DNA of 64,000 bases from Saccharopolyspora kobensis (GTDB lineage Bacteria; Actinomycetota; Actinomycetes; Mycobacteriales; Pseudonocardiaceae). The translations under genes and the position numbers were made by a program. This document shows, piece by piece, positions 53,498 through 61,901 of the stretch. The stretch covers positions 1,607,879 through 1,671,878 of the forward strand of contig NZ_FNVB01000002.1 of the NCBI RefSeq assembly GCF_900108315.1. Direction: 5' to 3'. Numbering within the stretch: the stretch's first letter is position 1; each line of letters begins with the position of its first letter. The notes below the pieces were generated by a model. The model was not told the DNA's origin. It saw only the letters and a list, made by a program, of their open reading frames with translations, and did no database searches.

Positions 53498-53523
53498 TCC
53501 CAGCCAACCCGGCGGGCAGCAGA

Positions 53524-53564
53524 ACAACGGGCCCGGTGCGCCACAAGCGCACCGGGCCCGTTGT
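53524..53564 (+). terminator. Terminator after acnA
   Basis: An 18-bp perfect stem (ACAACGGGCCCGGTGCGC and its complement) with a 5-base loop, 26 bases after the stop. Confidence 0.8.
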
Positions 53565-53582
53565 GGTCGGGCCGGGAGGGAA

Positions 53583-53669
53583 GGGTGCGGTTGGGAGGTG
53601 GGGCCGTGAGTGGTTTGGGGCGTCATAGCACCCCAAAGCGCTCACGGGCCACCTCCCCAACCGCAGCCC
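53583..53669. repeat. Long imperfect inverted repeat between acnA and P450 genes
   Basis: The left arm 53583-53622 and right arm 53629-53669 are about 85 percent complementary around a TCATAG centre (arms contain TGCGGTTGGG, CCGTGAG and TTTGGGG blocks). This is separate from the acnA terminator. Its length, sequence and intergenic position suggest a genome-dispersed palindromic element (REP/MITE-like) or an additional terminator for the P450. Confidence 0.6.
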
Positions 53670-53691
53670 GACCTCCCCGGCCCTCCACCAC

Positions 53692-54903
53692 CTACCAGGT
53701 GACCGGGAGTTCGTGGACTCCGTAGATGTTCATGTCGGTTCGGAGCTTCACCTCGGCCGCGGGGATCGCGAGGGCGAGGTCCGGGAAGCGGCGGAGCAGG
53801 CCGCCGAAACCGGCTCGCATCTCGATGCGGGCCAGCTGCTGGCCCAGGCACTGGTGGATGCCGTGGCCGAAGGCCAGGTGGCCGCGGGCGTTCCGGTGCA
53901 CGTCCAGGGAGTCGGGGTCGTCGAAGCGACGCGGGTCGTGGTTGGCCGCCAGCATGGACAGCACGACGGTCGATCCCGCGTTGATCGTCACCCCGCCGAT
54001 CTCGACGTCCTCCGCGGCGTAGCGGTAGAACACGTCGCCGACGGACAGGTAGCGCAGGAGTTCCTCGACCGCGCCGGGCAGCAGTTCCGGGTCGGCGCGC
54101 AGCTCGGCGAGCTGCGCGGGGTTCTCCAGCAGCGCGAAGGTGCCCAGCCCGAGCATGTTCGCGGTTGTTTCGTGGCCGGCGAGCAGCAGCAGGAACGCCA
54201 CGCCGGTCAGCTCCTCCGCGGTGAGGTCCTCGTGGCGGGCCAGGTCGGACAGGATGTCCTCCCCCGGCTCGGCGCGCTTGCTCGCCACCAGTTCGGCGAG
54301 ATAGGTGTTCAGCGCGGCGTAGGCGCCCATCTTCTGCTCGAGCGGCTGCTCCTTGACCATGAACTGGGCGTAGTTGGACTGGAAGATGTCCCGGTCGGCG
54401 TAGGGCACGCCGAGCATCTCGCAGATCACCAGCGACGGCACCGGCAGCGCGAACTCCGCGACGAGGTCCACCGGCTGGGGCAGGCCCGCCAGGTGGTCCA
54501 GCTGCCGCTCGACGATCTCGGCGATGTGCGCTTCGAGCGACTTCATCCGCTTGACGGTGAAGGCCCCGGTGAGCCTGCGCCGCAGCCTGGTGTGGTCCGG
54601 CGGGTCCATCGCGACGAACATGCCCGGGATCTGCGGCGCCGGTTCGGTGGCGGCGGGCATGCCGGGCGGGGCGTCGAGGGCGTGGACGACGCCGAGGTCC
54701 AGGCGGGAGCTGAGCCGGATGTCGGCCATGGCCCGGCGGACCTCGTCGTAGCCGGTGATCAGCCAGCCCTCGTGGCCGTCCGGGAAGATCAGCGGGCTGA
54801 CCGGCCGGGCCTGGCGCAGCCGGGTGATCTGGCTGGACGGGTCGAAGGGGCCCGCATCGCGTTCCTGGGAAAGGCCGTGCGGAACGGGAACCGTGTCGGT
54901 CAT
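53692..54903 (-). CDS. Cytochrome P450 (CYP105/107-like, 403 aa)
   Basis: Class I bacterial P450 with intact motifs: I-helix LLLLAGHETTANM, K-helix EELLR and heme loop FGHGIHQCLGQQLAR with Cys352. The C-terminus ELPVTW and 403-residue length equal those of the third P450 in this window. ATG 54903 has GAGAGGAAG upstream. No ferredoxin is adjacent. It is divergent from an AfsR-like regulator, and three SARP-type heptamers lie 48-76 bases upstream of its start, so it is a probable target of that regulator. Substrate unknown. Confidence 0.93.
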   Translation of the reverse strand: MTDTVPVPHGLSQERDAGPFDPSSQITRLRQARPVSPLIFPDGHEGWLITGYDEVRRAMADIRLSSRLDLGVVHALDAPPGMPAATEPAPQIPGMFVAMDPPDHTRLRRRLTGAFTVKRMKSLEAHIAEIVERQLDHLAGLPQPVDLVAEFALPVPSLVICEMLGVPYADRDIFQSNYAQFMVKEQPLEQKMGAYAALNTYLAELVASKRAEPGEDILSDLARHEDLTAEELTGVAFLLLLAGHETTANMLGLGTFALLENPAQLAELRADPELLPGAVEELLRYLSVGDVFYRYAAEDVEIGGVTINAGSTVVLSMLAANHDPRRFDDPDSLDVHRNARGHLAFGHGIHQCLGQQLARIEMRAGFGGLLRRFPDLALAIPAAEVKLRTDMNIYGVHELPVTW

Positions 54904-54950
54904 CGTGCTTCCTCTCGTGGCGGCGACTGAGATCACCTTCCCCAGCGGGC

Positions 54951-54979
54951 CTGACGCGCGGCTGACACGGCGCTGACAC
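54951..54979. promoter_or_regulatory. Three heptamer direct repeats with 11-bp period (SARP-type operator)
   Basis: CTGACGC (54951-54957), CTGACAC (54962-54968) and CTGACAC (54973-54979) are spaced exactly 11 bp start to start, the helical-turn arrangement recognised by SARP (BTAD-linked OmpR-type) activators. They lie in the 139-bp region between the P450 and the AfsR-like gene. Confidence 0.65.
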
Positions 54980-55042
54980 CGCGTCCGGCGGGTGCGTCCG
55001 ACTGCCGGACTCCCGCCGGCCGGGCGTGGCAAAATCAACCGG

Positions 55043-58000
55043 GTGAAGATCGGGATGCTCGGGCCGTTCGAGGTCCGCACGGACGACGACTTCCCGATCG
55101 ACGTGCCGGGCGCTCGGCTGCGCGGGCTGCTGATCGCCCTCGCGCTCGCGCCGGGCCGGGTGGTCCCGAAAACGGCGCTCATCGACTGGATCTGGGGCGA
55201 GCAGCCGCCCGCCGGTGCCGCCAACGCCTTGCAGCGCCTGATCTCCCGGCTGCGGAAGTCGCTGCCCGCCGATGCCGTCGAAGGGCACCCGAGCGGCTAC
55301 CGGCTGGCGCTGGACCCCGATGCCGTCGATGCGGTGCGCTTCGAACGGCTCCTCGGCCGGGCCCGCGACGCCGGTGATCCACGACTGCTGCGCGAGGCCC
55401 TCGCGCTGTGGCGCGGTGCGGCCATGCAGGACGTCGAACTGCCGGACAGCGCGGCGTTCGACGCGGAGATCACCCGGTTGGAGACGCTGCGCCTGGCCGC
55501 CTTGGAAGACCGGTTCGACGCGGAGATCGGTCTCGGGCGCGGCGCCGAGCTGGTCGCGGAGCTGACCGGTCTGGTGGCCGCGCACCCGCTGCGGGAACGG
55601 CTCGCCGCCGCGTTGATGCGCGCTCTCGTCGCGACCGGCCGCGACACCGAAGCGCTGCTCGTGTACGAGAACACGCGCAACGCCCTGGCCGACGCGCTGG
55701 GCGCCGACCCGTCACCGGAGCTGTCGGCGTTGCACGTCGCACTGCTGCGCGGCGCGCGGGAGGCCGACCGCAAGACCAACCTGCGCGCCGAGCTGACCAG
55801 CTACGTCGGCAAGGAGGCGGACGTCGCCGCGGTCGGCGAGCTCGTCGCCGCGCACCGGCTGACCACGCTGATCGGGCCGGGTGGCTCGGGGAAGACCCGG
55901 CTGGCCGTTGAAACCGCCCGCACGTTGCTCGGCGGCCTGCCGGACGGTGCCTGGCTGGTCGAGCTCGCGGGCGATGACGGCGACGTGGCGAACTCGGCGC
56001 TCACCGCGCTCGGGCAGCGGGGCGCGCTGCTCGGCGAGGCACCGGACGCGGAACCGGCCGACCGGCTCATCGCCGCGGTGCGCGAGCGGGAGATGCTGCT
56101 CGTCCTGGACAACTGCGAGCACGTGATCGACTCCGCGGCGAACTTCGCCCACCGGGTGCTCGGGGAGTGCCCGCGGCTGCGGATCCTCGCGACGAGCCGG
56201 GAACCGCTCGGCATCACCGGCGAGGCGCTGTGGCCGGTCGCGCCGCTGGACCTGCCCGCGCCCGACGCCGATCCGGATCGGATCGAGTCCTCCGCGGCCG
56301 TCCGGCTGCTGCGGGACCGGGCCGGCGCGGTGCGCAAGGACCTCGCCGGCGACGCCCGCGCGCTGGCGACCATGGCGCGCATCTGCCGGGCGCTGGACGG
56401 CATGCCGCTGGCGATCGAACTCGCCGCGGCCAGGTTGCGCACCATGTCGCTCGATCAGCTCGCCGACCGGCTCGACGACCGGTTCCGCTTGCTGACCGGC
56501 GGAAGCCGCACGGCGCTGCCGCGGCACCGGACCCTGCGCGCGGTGATCGACTGGAGCTGGGAACTGCTCACCGATGCCGAACGGACCGTGCTGCGCAGGC
56601 TCTCGGCGTTCTCCGGCGGCGCGAGCCTGGAAGCGGCAGAGCAGGTCTGCGCGGGCGGGTCGGTCGAACCGGATCACGTGCTCGAACTGCTGACCGCGCT
56701 GACCGAGAAGTCGCTGGTGCTCGTCGAAGGCGACCGCTACCGGATGCTCGGCACCATCCAGGAGTACGCCGCGCTCCGGCTCTCGGAGGCGGGCGAATCG
56801 GACTCCGTGCGCCGTGCCCACCTCGCGCGCTTCACCGAGCTCGCCGAAGTCGCGGACCCGCACCTCCGCCGCGCCGAGCAGCTGGAATGGCTGGCCGCGC
56901 TGGAGGTCGAGCACGCCAACATCGCCACCGCGATGCGCGGAGCGCTCGCCGCGGGCGATGCGGAGGGCGCGATGCGGCTCGCCGCCGCGGCGGGCTGGTA
57001 CTGGTGGCTCGGCGGACACAAGGCCGAAGGCACCGAGGTGATCCTCGCCGCTGTCGGCCTGCCCGGCGAAGTGCCTGCCGAGACCAGGGCCCTGGTGTAC
57101 GCGTTCCTCGTCAACTTCGTGTCCACCGGAGCGCTGAGCGACCAGCACCAGACGGCGGAGTGGATCACCAAGGCTTACGAGGCCGGCCGGGACGTTCGCA
57201 GCGGTCACCCCGCGCTGCGGTTCGTCGCCCCGCTGGAACGCATGCTGCACGCGCCGGAGAAGGCGGTGCTCGCCTTCGAGCCGCTGCTCGTCGACGAGGA
57301 CCCGTGGGTCCGCGCGCTCGCCCGGCTGCACGTCGGCAAGACGCGGATCATGCTCGGCCACCACGGCTGGGAGGCCGACGTCCACCTGGAGGAAGCGCTC
57401 ACCGAGTTCCGCGCGACCGGCGAGCGGTGGGGGCTCTCCTTCGCGCTGAGCGAGCTGGCGAGCCGCACCGCGGTGCGCGGTGAGTTCACCAGCGCGTGCG
57501 GGTTCTACGAGCAGGCGATCGGCGTGGTCACCGAGTTCGGGGCCATCGACGACGTGGTGCGGATGCGGGCGCGGCAGGCCCAGCTGCACTGGCTGTCGGG
57601 CGATGCGGATGCCAGCGCCGCCGCCATGGCCGAGGCGCACCGGGCCGCCGAGCGCGCCGCCTGGCCCCCGGTGCTGGCCGAGCTGGCCTTGGCCGAGGCG
57701 GGGCTCGCTCGCTTGCGCGGCGACGAGGAGCAAGCGCGGCGGCAGATCGACGTCGCGACGGCGTTGCTCGGCGATGGGGCGGGACGGGCCAACGTCCGCG
57801 CGGAGGTGCACGACCTGCTCGGCTACCTCGCAGCGGATCTCGACGAGGCCCACCACCACCGCAGCTCGGCCTTCCACGCGGCGGCCGAAGCGGGCTACGC
57901 GCCCATGATCGCCCAGGTGCTCGTCGGGATCGCGGATCTGGCACTGCGCCGCCAACAGCACGAACAGGCGGCTCAGCTGCTCGCGGCCAGCTCGGAGGCG

Positions 58001-58150
58001 CGCGGCCTGCCGGACCTCTCCCTGCCGGACGCCGACCGGATCGAGCAGGCCGTGCGACGCAGCCTCGGCGACGCGCGGTTCAGCGAGGCCGTGCGGGAAG
58101 GCGCTCAGGTGAGCTGGCACGAGCTCGCCGAGGCCGCCCTCGCCCGCTGA
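55043..58150 (+). CDS. AfsR/SARP-type transcriptional regulator with NB-ARC and TPR domains
   Basis: 1035 residues: N-terminal OmpR-like winged helix (about 1-90), BTAD bacterial transcriptional activation domain (about 95-245), NB-ARC-type ATPase with P-loop GPGGSGKT (about 278-285) and Walker B LLVLDNCEH, a winged-helix region, then a long C-terminal TPR-like helical region (about 620-1030). This is the AfsR architecture, a multidomain STAND activator of secondary metabolism. GTG 55043. Likely binds the heptamer repeats upstream and activates the divergent P450, possibly itself. The signal sensed by the TPR part is unknown. Confidence 0.92.
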   Translation: MKIGMLGPFEVRTDDDFPIDVPGARLRGLLIALALAPGRVVPKTALIDWIWGEQPPAGAANALQRLISRLRKSLPADAVEGHPSGYRLALDPDAVDAVRFERLLGRARDAGDPRLLREALALWRGAAMQDVELPDSAAFDAEITRLETLRLAALEDRFDAEIGLGRGAELVAELTGLVAAHPLRERLAAALMRALVATGRDTEALLVYENTRNALADALGADPSPELSALHVALLRGAREADRKTNLRAELTSYVGKEADVAAVGELVAAHRLTTLIGPGGSGKTRLAVETARTLLGGLPDGAWLVELAGDDGDVANSALTALGQRGALLGEAPDAEPADRLIAAVREREMLLVLDNCEHVIDSAANFAHRVLGECPRLRILATSREPLGITGEALWPVAPLDLPAPDADPDRIESSAAVRLLRDRAGAVRKDLAGDARALATMARICRALDGMPLAIELAAARLRTMSLDQLADRLDDRFRLLTGGSRTALPRHRTLRAVIDWSWELLTDAERTVLRRLSAFSGGASLEAAEQVCAGGSVEPDHVLELLTALTEKSLVLVEGDRYRMLGTIQEYAALRLSEAGESDSVRRAHLARFTELAEVADPHLRRAEQLEWLAALEVEHANIATAMRGALAAGDAEGAMRLAAAAGWYWWLGGHKAEGTEVILAAVGLPGEVPAETRALVYAFLVNFVSTGALSDQHQTAEWITKAYEAGRDVRSGHPALRFVAPLERMLHAPEKAVLAFEPLLVDEDPWVRALARLHVGKTRIMLGHHGWEADVHLEEALTEFRATGERWGLSFALSELASRTAVRGEFTSACGFYEQAIGVVTEFGAIDDVVRMRARQAQLHWLSGDADASAAAMAEAHRAAERAAWPPVLAELALAEAGLARLRGDEEQARRQIDVATALLGDGAGRANVRAEVHDLLGYLAADLDEAHHHRSSAFHAAAEAGYAPMIAQVLVGIADLALRRQQHEQAAQLLAASSEARGLPDLSLPDADRIEQAVRRSLGDARFSEAVREGAQVSWHELAEAALAR

Positions 58151-58152
58151 GC

Positions 58153-58812
58153 TCAGTCCTGGCGGGGGCGCCGGCAGACGTAGATGCGGGCCGGGGGCAC
58201 GTTGCGCCACACCGTGTGGGAGGTCAGGACCTCGTCGAAGCACAGGTCCAGGCGGCGGCGGAACTGGCGCGCGCCGGACATGCCCAGGGCGTGCACGTAG
58301 GCGAAGGTCGTGAAGGCGCCGCCCGGCGCGAGCACCGAACCGACCTGGTGCAGGATGTCGCGCTGCAGCTGGCCGGGGAAGATCGACCACGGCAGGCCGC
58401 TCACCACCGCGTCCACCTTGTCGACGCCGATCTCGGCGAGCAGTTCGCCGAGCCGTGCCGCGTCGCCCTGGACGACCTCCAGCCACGGAAGCTCGGTGCG
58501 CAGGTACTCGACCATGCCGCCGTCCAGCTCGATGGCCACCTGGCGGCCACCGGCCGGGAGCCGGTCCGCGATCGCGCCGCTGAGCGCTCCGGTGCCCGGT
58601 CCGAGCTCCACCACCACCGGCGCGCCGGAGGACGGCACCACCGACGCCATCTCGCGGGCCAGGCTCGGGGAGCTGGGCGCGACCGCGCCGACCAGGTTGG
58701 GCTTGCGCACCGCGCGCTCGATGAAAGCGCGGTAGTTGGCCAACGTCGATCCGGTGCCGGACTGCGCGGCAGCGCCCCGCTGCCGACTTCGGACCTGTTC
58801 GGCTGGAGTCAC
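58153..58812 (-). CDS. SAM-dependent methyltransferase, PmtA-like (paralogue)
   Basis: 219 residues with VVVELGPGTGALSGAI, VVSGLPWSIFPG and TVWRNVPPARIYVCRRP, clearly paralogous to the gene at 28348-28980. An N-terminal YRAFIERAVRKPNLVGAVAPSSPSLAREM block is the family's substrate-proximal region. Possible phospholipid N-methyltransferase. GTG with GGGAAGGG upstream. Convergent with the AfsR-like gene, only 2 bases between stops. Confidence 0.82.
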   Translation of the reverse strand: MTPAEQVRSRQRGAAAQSGTGSTLANYRAFIERAVRKPNLVGAVAPSSPSLAREMASVVPSSGAPVVVELGPGTGALSGAIADRLPAGGRQVAIELDGGMVEYLRTELPWLEVVQGDAARLGELLAEIGVDKVDAVVSGLPWSIFPGQLQRDILHQVGSVLAPGGAFTTFAYVHALGMSGARQFRRRLDLCFDEVLTSHTVWRNVPPARIYVCRRPRQD

Positions 58813-59189
58813 GGAAGCCCTTCCCGGTTGATGGTGCGGCGTGGTTCGACCACCCTATCGGGCATCCGGGTGAAGCTGACGACCATGTGCGGCATCACAT
58901 GCCGATCACCGCGGCGCCTTTCCGGGCCGCGTTCCGCGCAGCGGCGCGGGCAATGGGAACTCGGCACCCGCCCATTCGCGGTAACCGATCGCGACCGAAC
59001 CATTACCGGGCGGATTGATCTCGCTCCCGGAAACGCGGAATCGGGCCGTGTCGAATAGCGCGAGAAATCCGCGGGAATTGTGTAACGAAAACCGGCCGGC
59101 CGACGATGTGCGAACAATGCGCCGGCCGCCGGTGAAGAAGGGTTACGGGCCCGGGCGGAACCGACCGCCGAGCCCGCGCGCGCGTCCGC
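58813..59189. other. Intergenic region, no gene seen
   Basis: 377 bases between the PmtA-like gene and the 49-residue protein gene. A small dyad CATGTG...CACATG (58884-58901) may regulate the methyltransferase. The rest has no coding bias and no convincing RNA structure. Confidence 0.45.
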
Positions 59190-59339
59190 TCAGGCGATGC
59201 GCTCGGCCACCGGGCCGACCGGCTCGATCGCCTGGTCAGGGGTGCCCGACTGGGCCTTGTTCACCCACTTGACCATCGCTCCAGCCACCGCCAGCAGAAC
59301 AACCGCCTCAGCCACCAGGGCCACCCACACCGTTGCCAC
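59190..59339 (-). CDS. 49-residue membrane protein
   Basis: Starts from a GTG with an excellent ribosome binding site (GGGAGG, 7 bases spacing). One transmembrane helix (about 3-23, TVWVALVAEAVVLLAVAGAMV) is followed by a polar 26-residue tail rich in Pro, Glu and Gln. Not recognised. An upstream in-frame extension to 59378 is unlikely because of the strong internal start. Divergent from a flavin monooxygenase. Confidence 0.6.
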   Translation of the reverse strand: MATVWVALVAEAVVLLAVAGAMVKWVNKAQSGTPDQAIEPVGPVAERIA

Positions 59340-59626
59340 TTCTTGCCTCCCTTCTGCGAACCTCCCCGACTTCCGCACGCGCGCGCAAGAGCGCCCGACC
59401 GCAACAGCGGGCAGGACGAACGGAAGAAGGTTTGGGGAACCGTGCTTGCACCAACAATCGTAGGGGTTGCATTCCGCAGGAATAAAGGGACCCCGGAGTG
59501 TCTTGCGTCTCCCCCTCTCGGCCTATCGGACCGCTCTTCCGCAACCGCGTTTCGCTTGGCGGGCACCAGTGGCGCAGACCACCCCAGAGCCGGGAAGATT
59601 CCGGCCCGCGGGCTGTTCTGCTGGAT

Positions 59627-60697
59627 GTGCAGCTCATCGACGCAGTGGTGATCGGGGCCGGGCAGGCCGGGTTGACCGCCTCCTACCACCTGCAGCGGAC
59701 CGGAATCGACCACGTCCTGCTCGACCGCGGGAGCGGGCCGGGCGGCGCGTGGCGCAACCGGTGGCCATCGCTGCGGCTCGGTGGTGTGCACGGCATCCAC
59801 GCCCTGCCGGGCAGCGAGTTCTCGGAGACCGACGGCGAACGTCCGGCCGCCGAGGTCGTCGCGGAGTACTTCGGGCGCTACGAGCACGAGCTCGCGCTGC
59901 CGGTGCTGCGGCCGGTCAAGGTCGACGCGGTGCGCGATGGCGGCGAGCGGCTGCTGGTGGAGAGCTCGGCGGGAACGTGGGCAGCGCGCGCGGTGATCAA
60001 CGCGACCGGCACCTGGGAGAACCCGTTCTGGCCGCACTACCCCGGGCAGCAGGAGTTCACCGGTCGGCAGCTGCACACCGCCGACTACCGCGGGCCGGAG
60101 GAGTTCCGCGGACAGCACGTCGTCGTGGTCGGCGGCGGCATCTCCGCGGTGGAGCACCTGCTGGAGATCTCCCAGGTCGCCGGTACGACGTGGGTGACGC
60201 GGCGACCGCCGCACTTCACCGACGCGACGTTCACCCCGGAGGACGGGCGGGCCGCCGTCGCCGAGGTCGAGCGCCGGGTGCGGGCGGGCCTACCGCCCGG
60301 GAGCGTGGTCAGCGTGACCGGCCTGCCCAACAGTCCCGCGGTGCTCGCGGCTCGGGAGCGGGGCGTGCTCGACCGGTTGCCGATGTTCCAGCGGATCACC
60401 GCCGACGGGGTTGCCTGGGCCGACGGCACCGCGCAGCGCGCGGACGCGATCCTGTGGGCCACCGGGTTCCGGCCGGCCATCGCGCACCTCGCGCCGCTGA
60501 ACCTGCGCGCGCCGGGCGGCGGCATCCAGCTCGACGGCACCCGGGCGGTCGCCGAACCGCGGCTGCACCTGGTCGGGTACGGGCCGTCGGCGAGCACCAT
60601 CGGCGCCAACCGCGCGGGACGGGCCGCGGCCCACGCGGTGCGGGCGGAGATCAAGAATTCCTTAAGCCACCCTGTCCAGGGACCAAATCCCCTGTGA
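59627..60697 (+). CDS. Flavin-containing monooxygenase-like NAD(P)/FAD oxidoreductase
   Basis: 356 residues: FAD motif VIGAGQAGLTASYHL (about 8-22), the W-R-x-R-W-like GGAWRNRWPSLRL segment, NADPH motif VVVVGGGISAVEHL (about 163-176) and ATGFRPAIAHL near the C-terminus, as in YUCCA/Baeyer-Villiger-related class B flavoproteins (CzcO/TrkA-like). Substrate unknown. GTG 59627 chosen as the first codon just before the conserved beta strand; no clear Shine-Dalgarno, so the start is uncertain. Ends in a hairpin terminator. Confidence 0.82.
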   Translation: MQLIDAVVIGAGQAGLTASYHLQRTGIDHVLLDRGSGPGGAWRNRWPSLRLGGVHGIHALPGSEFSETDGERPAAEVVAEYFGRYEHELALPVLRPVKVDAVRDGGERLLVESSAGTWAARAVINATGTWENPFWPHYPGQQEFTGRQLHTADYRGPEEFRGQHVVVVGGGISAVEHLLEISQVAGTTWVTRRPPHFTDATFTPEDGRAAVAEVERRVRAGLPPGSVVSVTGLPNSPAVLAARERGVLDRLPMFQRITADGVAWADGTAQRADAILWATGFRPAIAHLAPLNLRAPGGGIQLDGTRAVAEPRLHLVGYGPSASTIGANRAGRAAAHAVRAEIKNSLSHPVQGPNPL

Positions 60698-60746
60698 AGA
60701 GCGGGCTCCGGCCAGCAGGCTGCGCAGTGGCGACTCAACCACGCCG

Positions 60747-60787
60747 AAGCGGCGCCATCTCCAGGAGAGGGGGAGGTGGCGCCGCTT
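60747..60787 (+). terminator. Terminator after the flavin monooxygenase
   Basis: AAGCGGCGCCATCTCC (60747-60762) pairs with GGAGGTGGCGCCGCTT (60772-60787) with one G-U pair. It lies between convergent genes. Confidence 0.7.
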
Positions 60788-60803
60788 CTGTCGCGCGCAC
60801 CGG

Positions 60804-61604
60804 TCAGGGCTTGCGGCCGACTCCGCCGGGTCCGGTGACCAGCAGTTCGCCCGCCCGCTTCTCGCCCGGATCGGGCCGCCATTCGAGCAGGTCCACCACG
60901 CCGGGTTCGATCAGCTCCAGATCGCCGAACATCGCCGAGACCGCCGCGTGCGAGCGCAGGAAGAACCCGCCGATGCGGTCGCTGTACAGCGAGGAGGCCT
61001 GCGCGCGGGACTCCGCGCCGTCGCTGCCCGCGTGCGAGATAGCCACGTAGCTGCCGGAGCTCAGGGCCTCGGCGTAACGCGCCACGATGCCCGCCGGGTC
61101 GTCGGAGTCGGGCACGAAGTGCAGGACGGCGAAGAACAGCACCGCGACGGGCTGGTCGAAGTCCAGCACCGACCGGACCTGCTCGTCGCCGAGCACGTCG
61201 TCGACGTCGCGGAAGTCCGCGCGGATCGCCACCGCACCGTCGTTGCCGCGCAGGATCGCCCGGCTGTGCTCCACCGCGACCAGGTCCCGGTCGACGTAGA
61301 CGATCCGGCAGCGCGGGTCGACCCGCTGCGCGATCTCGTGCACGTTGCCGACGGTCGGGATTCCCGAGCCCAGGTCGAGGAATTGGCGCACGCCGAGCTC
61401 GGCGAGGTGCTGCACCGCCCGGCGCAGGAAGGAGCGGTTGGCCCGCAGCACCGCGGGCAGCGTCGGCATCATCGCCGCGGCCTGCTCGGCGAGATCCCGG
61501 TCCACCTGGAAGTTGTGCGAGCCACCCAGGTGCACGTCGTAGACACGGGCGGAACTGGGCTGACGAATGTCCACGTCCTGCGCCCACCACGACTGCGTGT
61601 CCAC
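60804..61604 (-). CDS. SAM-dependent methyltransferase, DUF574 family
   Basis: 266 residues beginning VDTQSWWAQDVDIRQPSSARVYDVHLGGSHNF, the hallmark of the actinobacterial DUF574 (Methyltransf_19) family, with SAM motif QFLDLGSGIPTVGNVHEIA and IVYVDRDLVAVEHSRAIL. These proteins are numerous in Streptomyces and relatives, of mostly unknown substrate. GTG 61604 with GGAGGTG upstream. It is downstream of, and in the same direction as, the P450-ferredoxin operon, which however ends in its own hairpin. Confidence 0.88.
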   Translation of the reverse strand: MDTQSWWAQDVDIRQPSSARVYDVHLGGSHNFQVDRDLAEQAAAMMPTLPAVLRANRSFLRRAVQHLAELGVRQFLDLGSGIPTVGNVHEIAQRVDPRCRIVYVDRDLVAVEHSRAILRGNDGAVAIRADFRDVDDVLGDEQVRSVLDFDQPVAVLFFAVLHFVPDSDDPAGIVARYAEALSSGSYVAISHAGSDGAESRAQASSLYSDRIGGFFLRSHAAVSAMFGDLELIEPGVVDLLEWRPDPGEKRAGELLVTGPGGVGRKP

Positions 61605-61669
61605 TTCGCACCTCCGTTCGTGGCGATTTCCTCCACCACACCGGATGAACGCCGGGATAGCAAGACCTT

Positions 61670-61694
61670 GATCGATCACCGCCGGTGGTCGATC
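61670..61694 (-). terminator. Hairpin at the end of the P450-ferredoxin operon
   Basis: GATCGATCACCG and CGGTGGTCGATC form an almost perfect palindrome with one G-U pair, overlapping the ferredoxin stop codon. Confidence 0.5.
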
Positions 61695-61890
61695 ATTGCT
61701 CCACCAGGGCGAGAGCTTGTGACGGGCACACCGTCACGGCCTCGCGCACCACCTCCGCACCGGCTTCGTCCACTTCGGCCTGGAGCACCACGACCCTGCC
61801 GTCCTCGTCGTTCTGGTCGAACCGCGCCGGCGCGGTCAGCACGCACTGCCCGGCTCCGACGCAGCGTTCCAGATCCGCTTCGATCCGCAC
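61693..61890 (-). CDS. [3Fe-4S] ferredoxin
   Basis: 65 residues. Cys10, Cys16 and Cys55 (CVGAGQC and VCPSQA) provide three cluster ligands; the fourth position of [4Fe-4S] ferredoxins is Ala20 in CVLTAP, so this is a 3Fe-4S type as used by P450s. It transfers electrons from a ferredoxin reductase to the P450 encoded 11 bases upstream. GTG 61890 preferred over GTG 61896 because GAGAGG is then 7 bases upstream. Confidence 0.92.
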   Translation of the reverse strand: MRIEADLERCVGAGQCVLTAPARFDQNDEDGRVVVLQAEVDEAGAEVVREAVTVCPSQALALVEQ

Positions 61891-61901
61891 GTCCACTCCT
61901 C

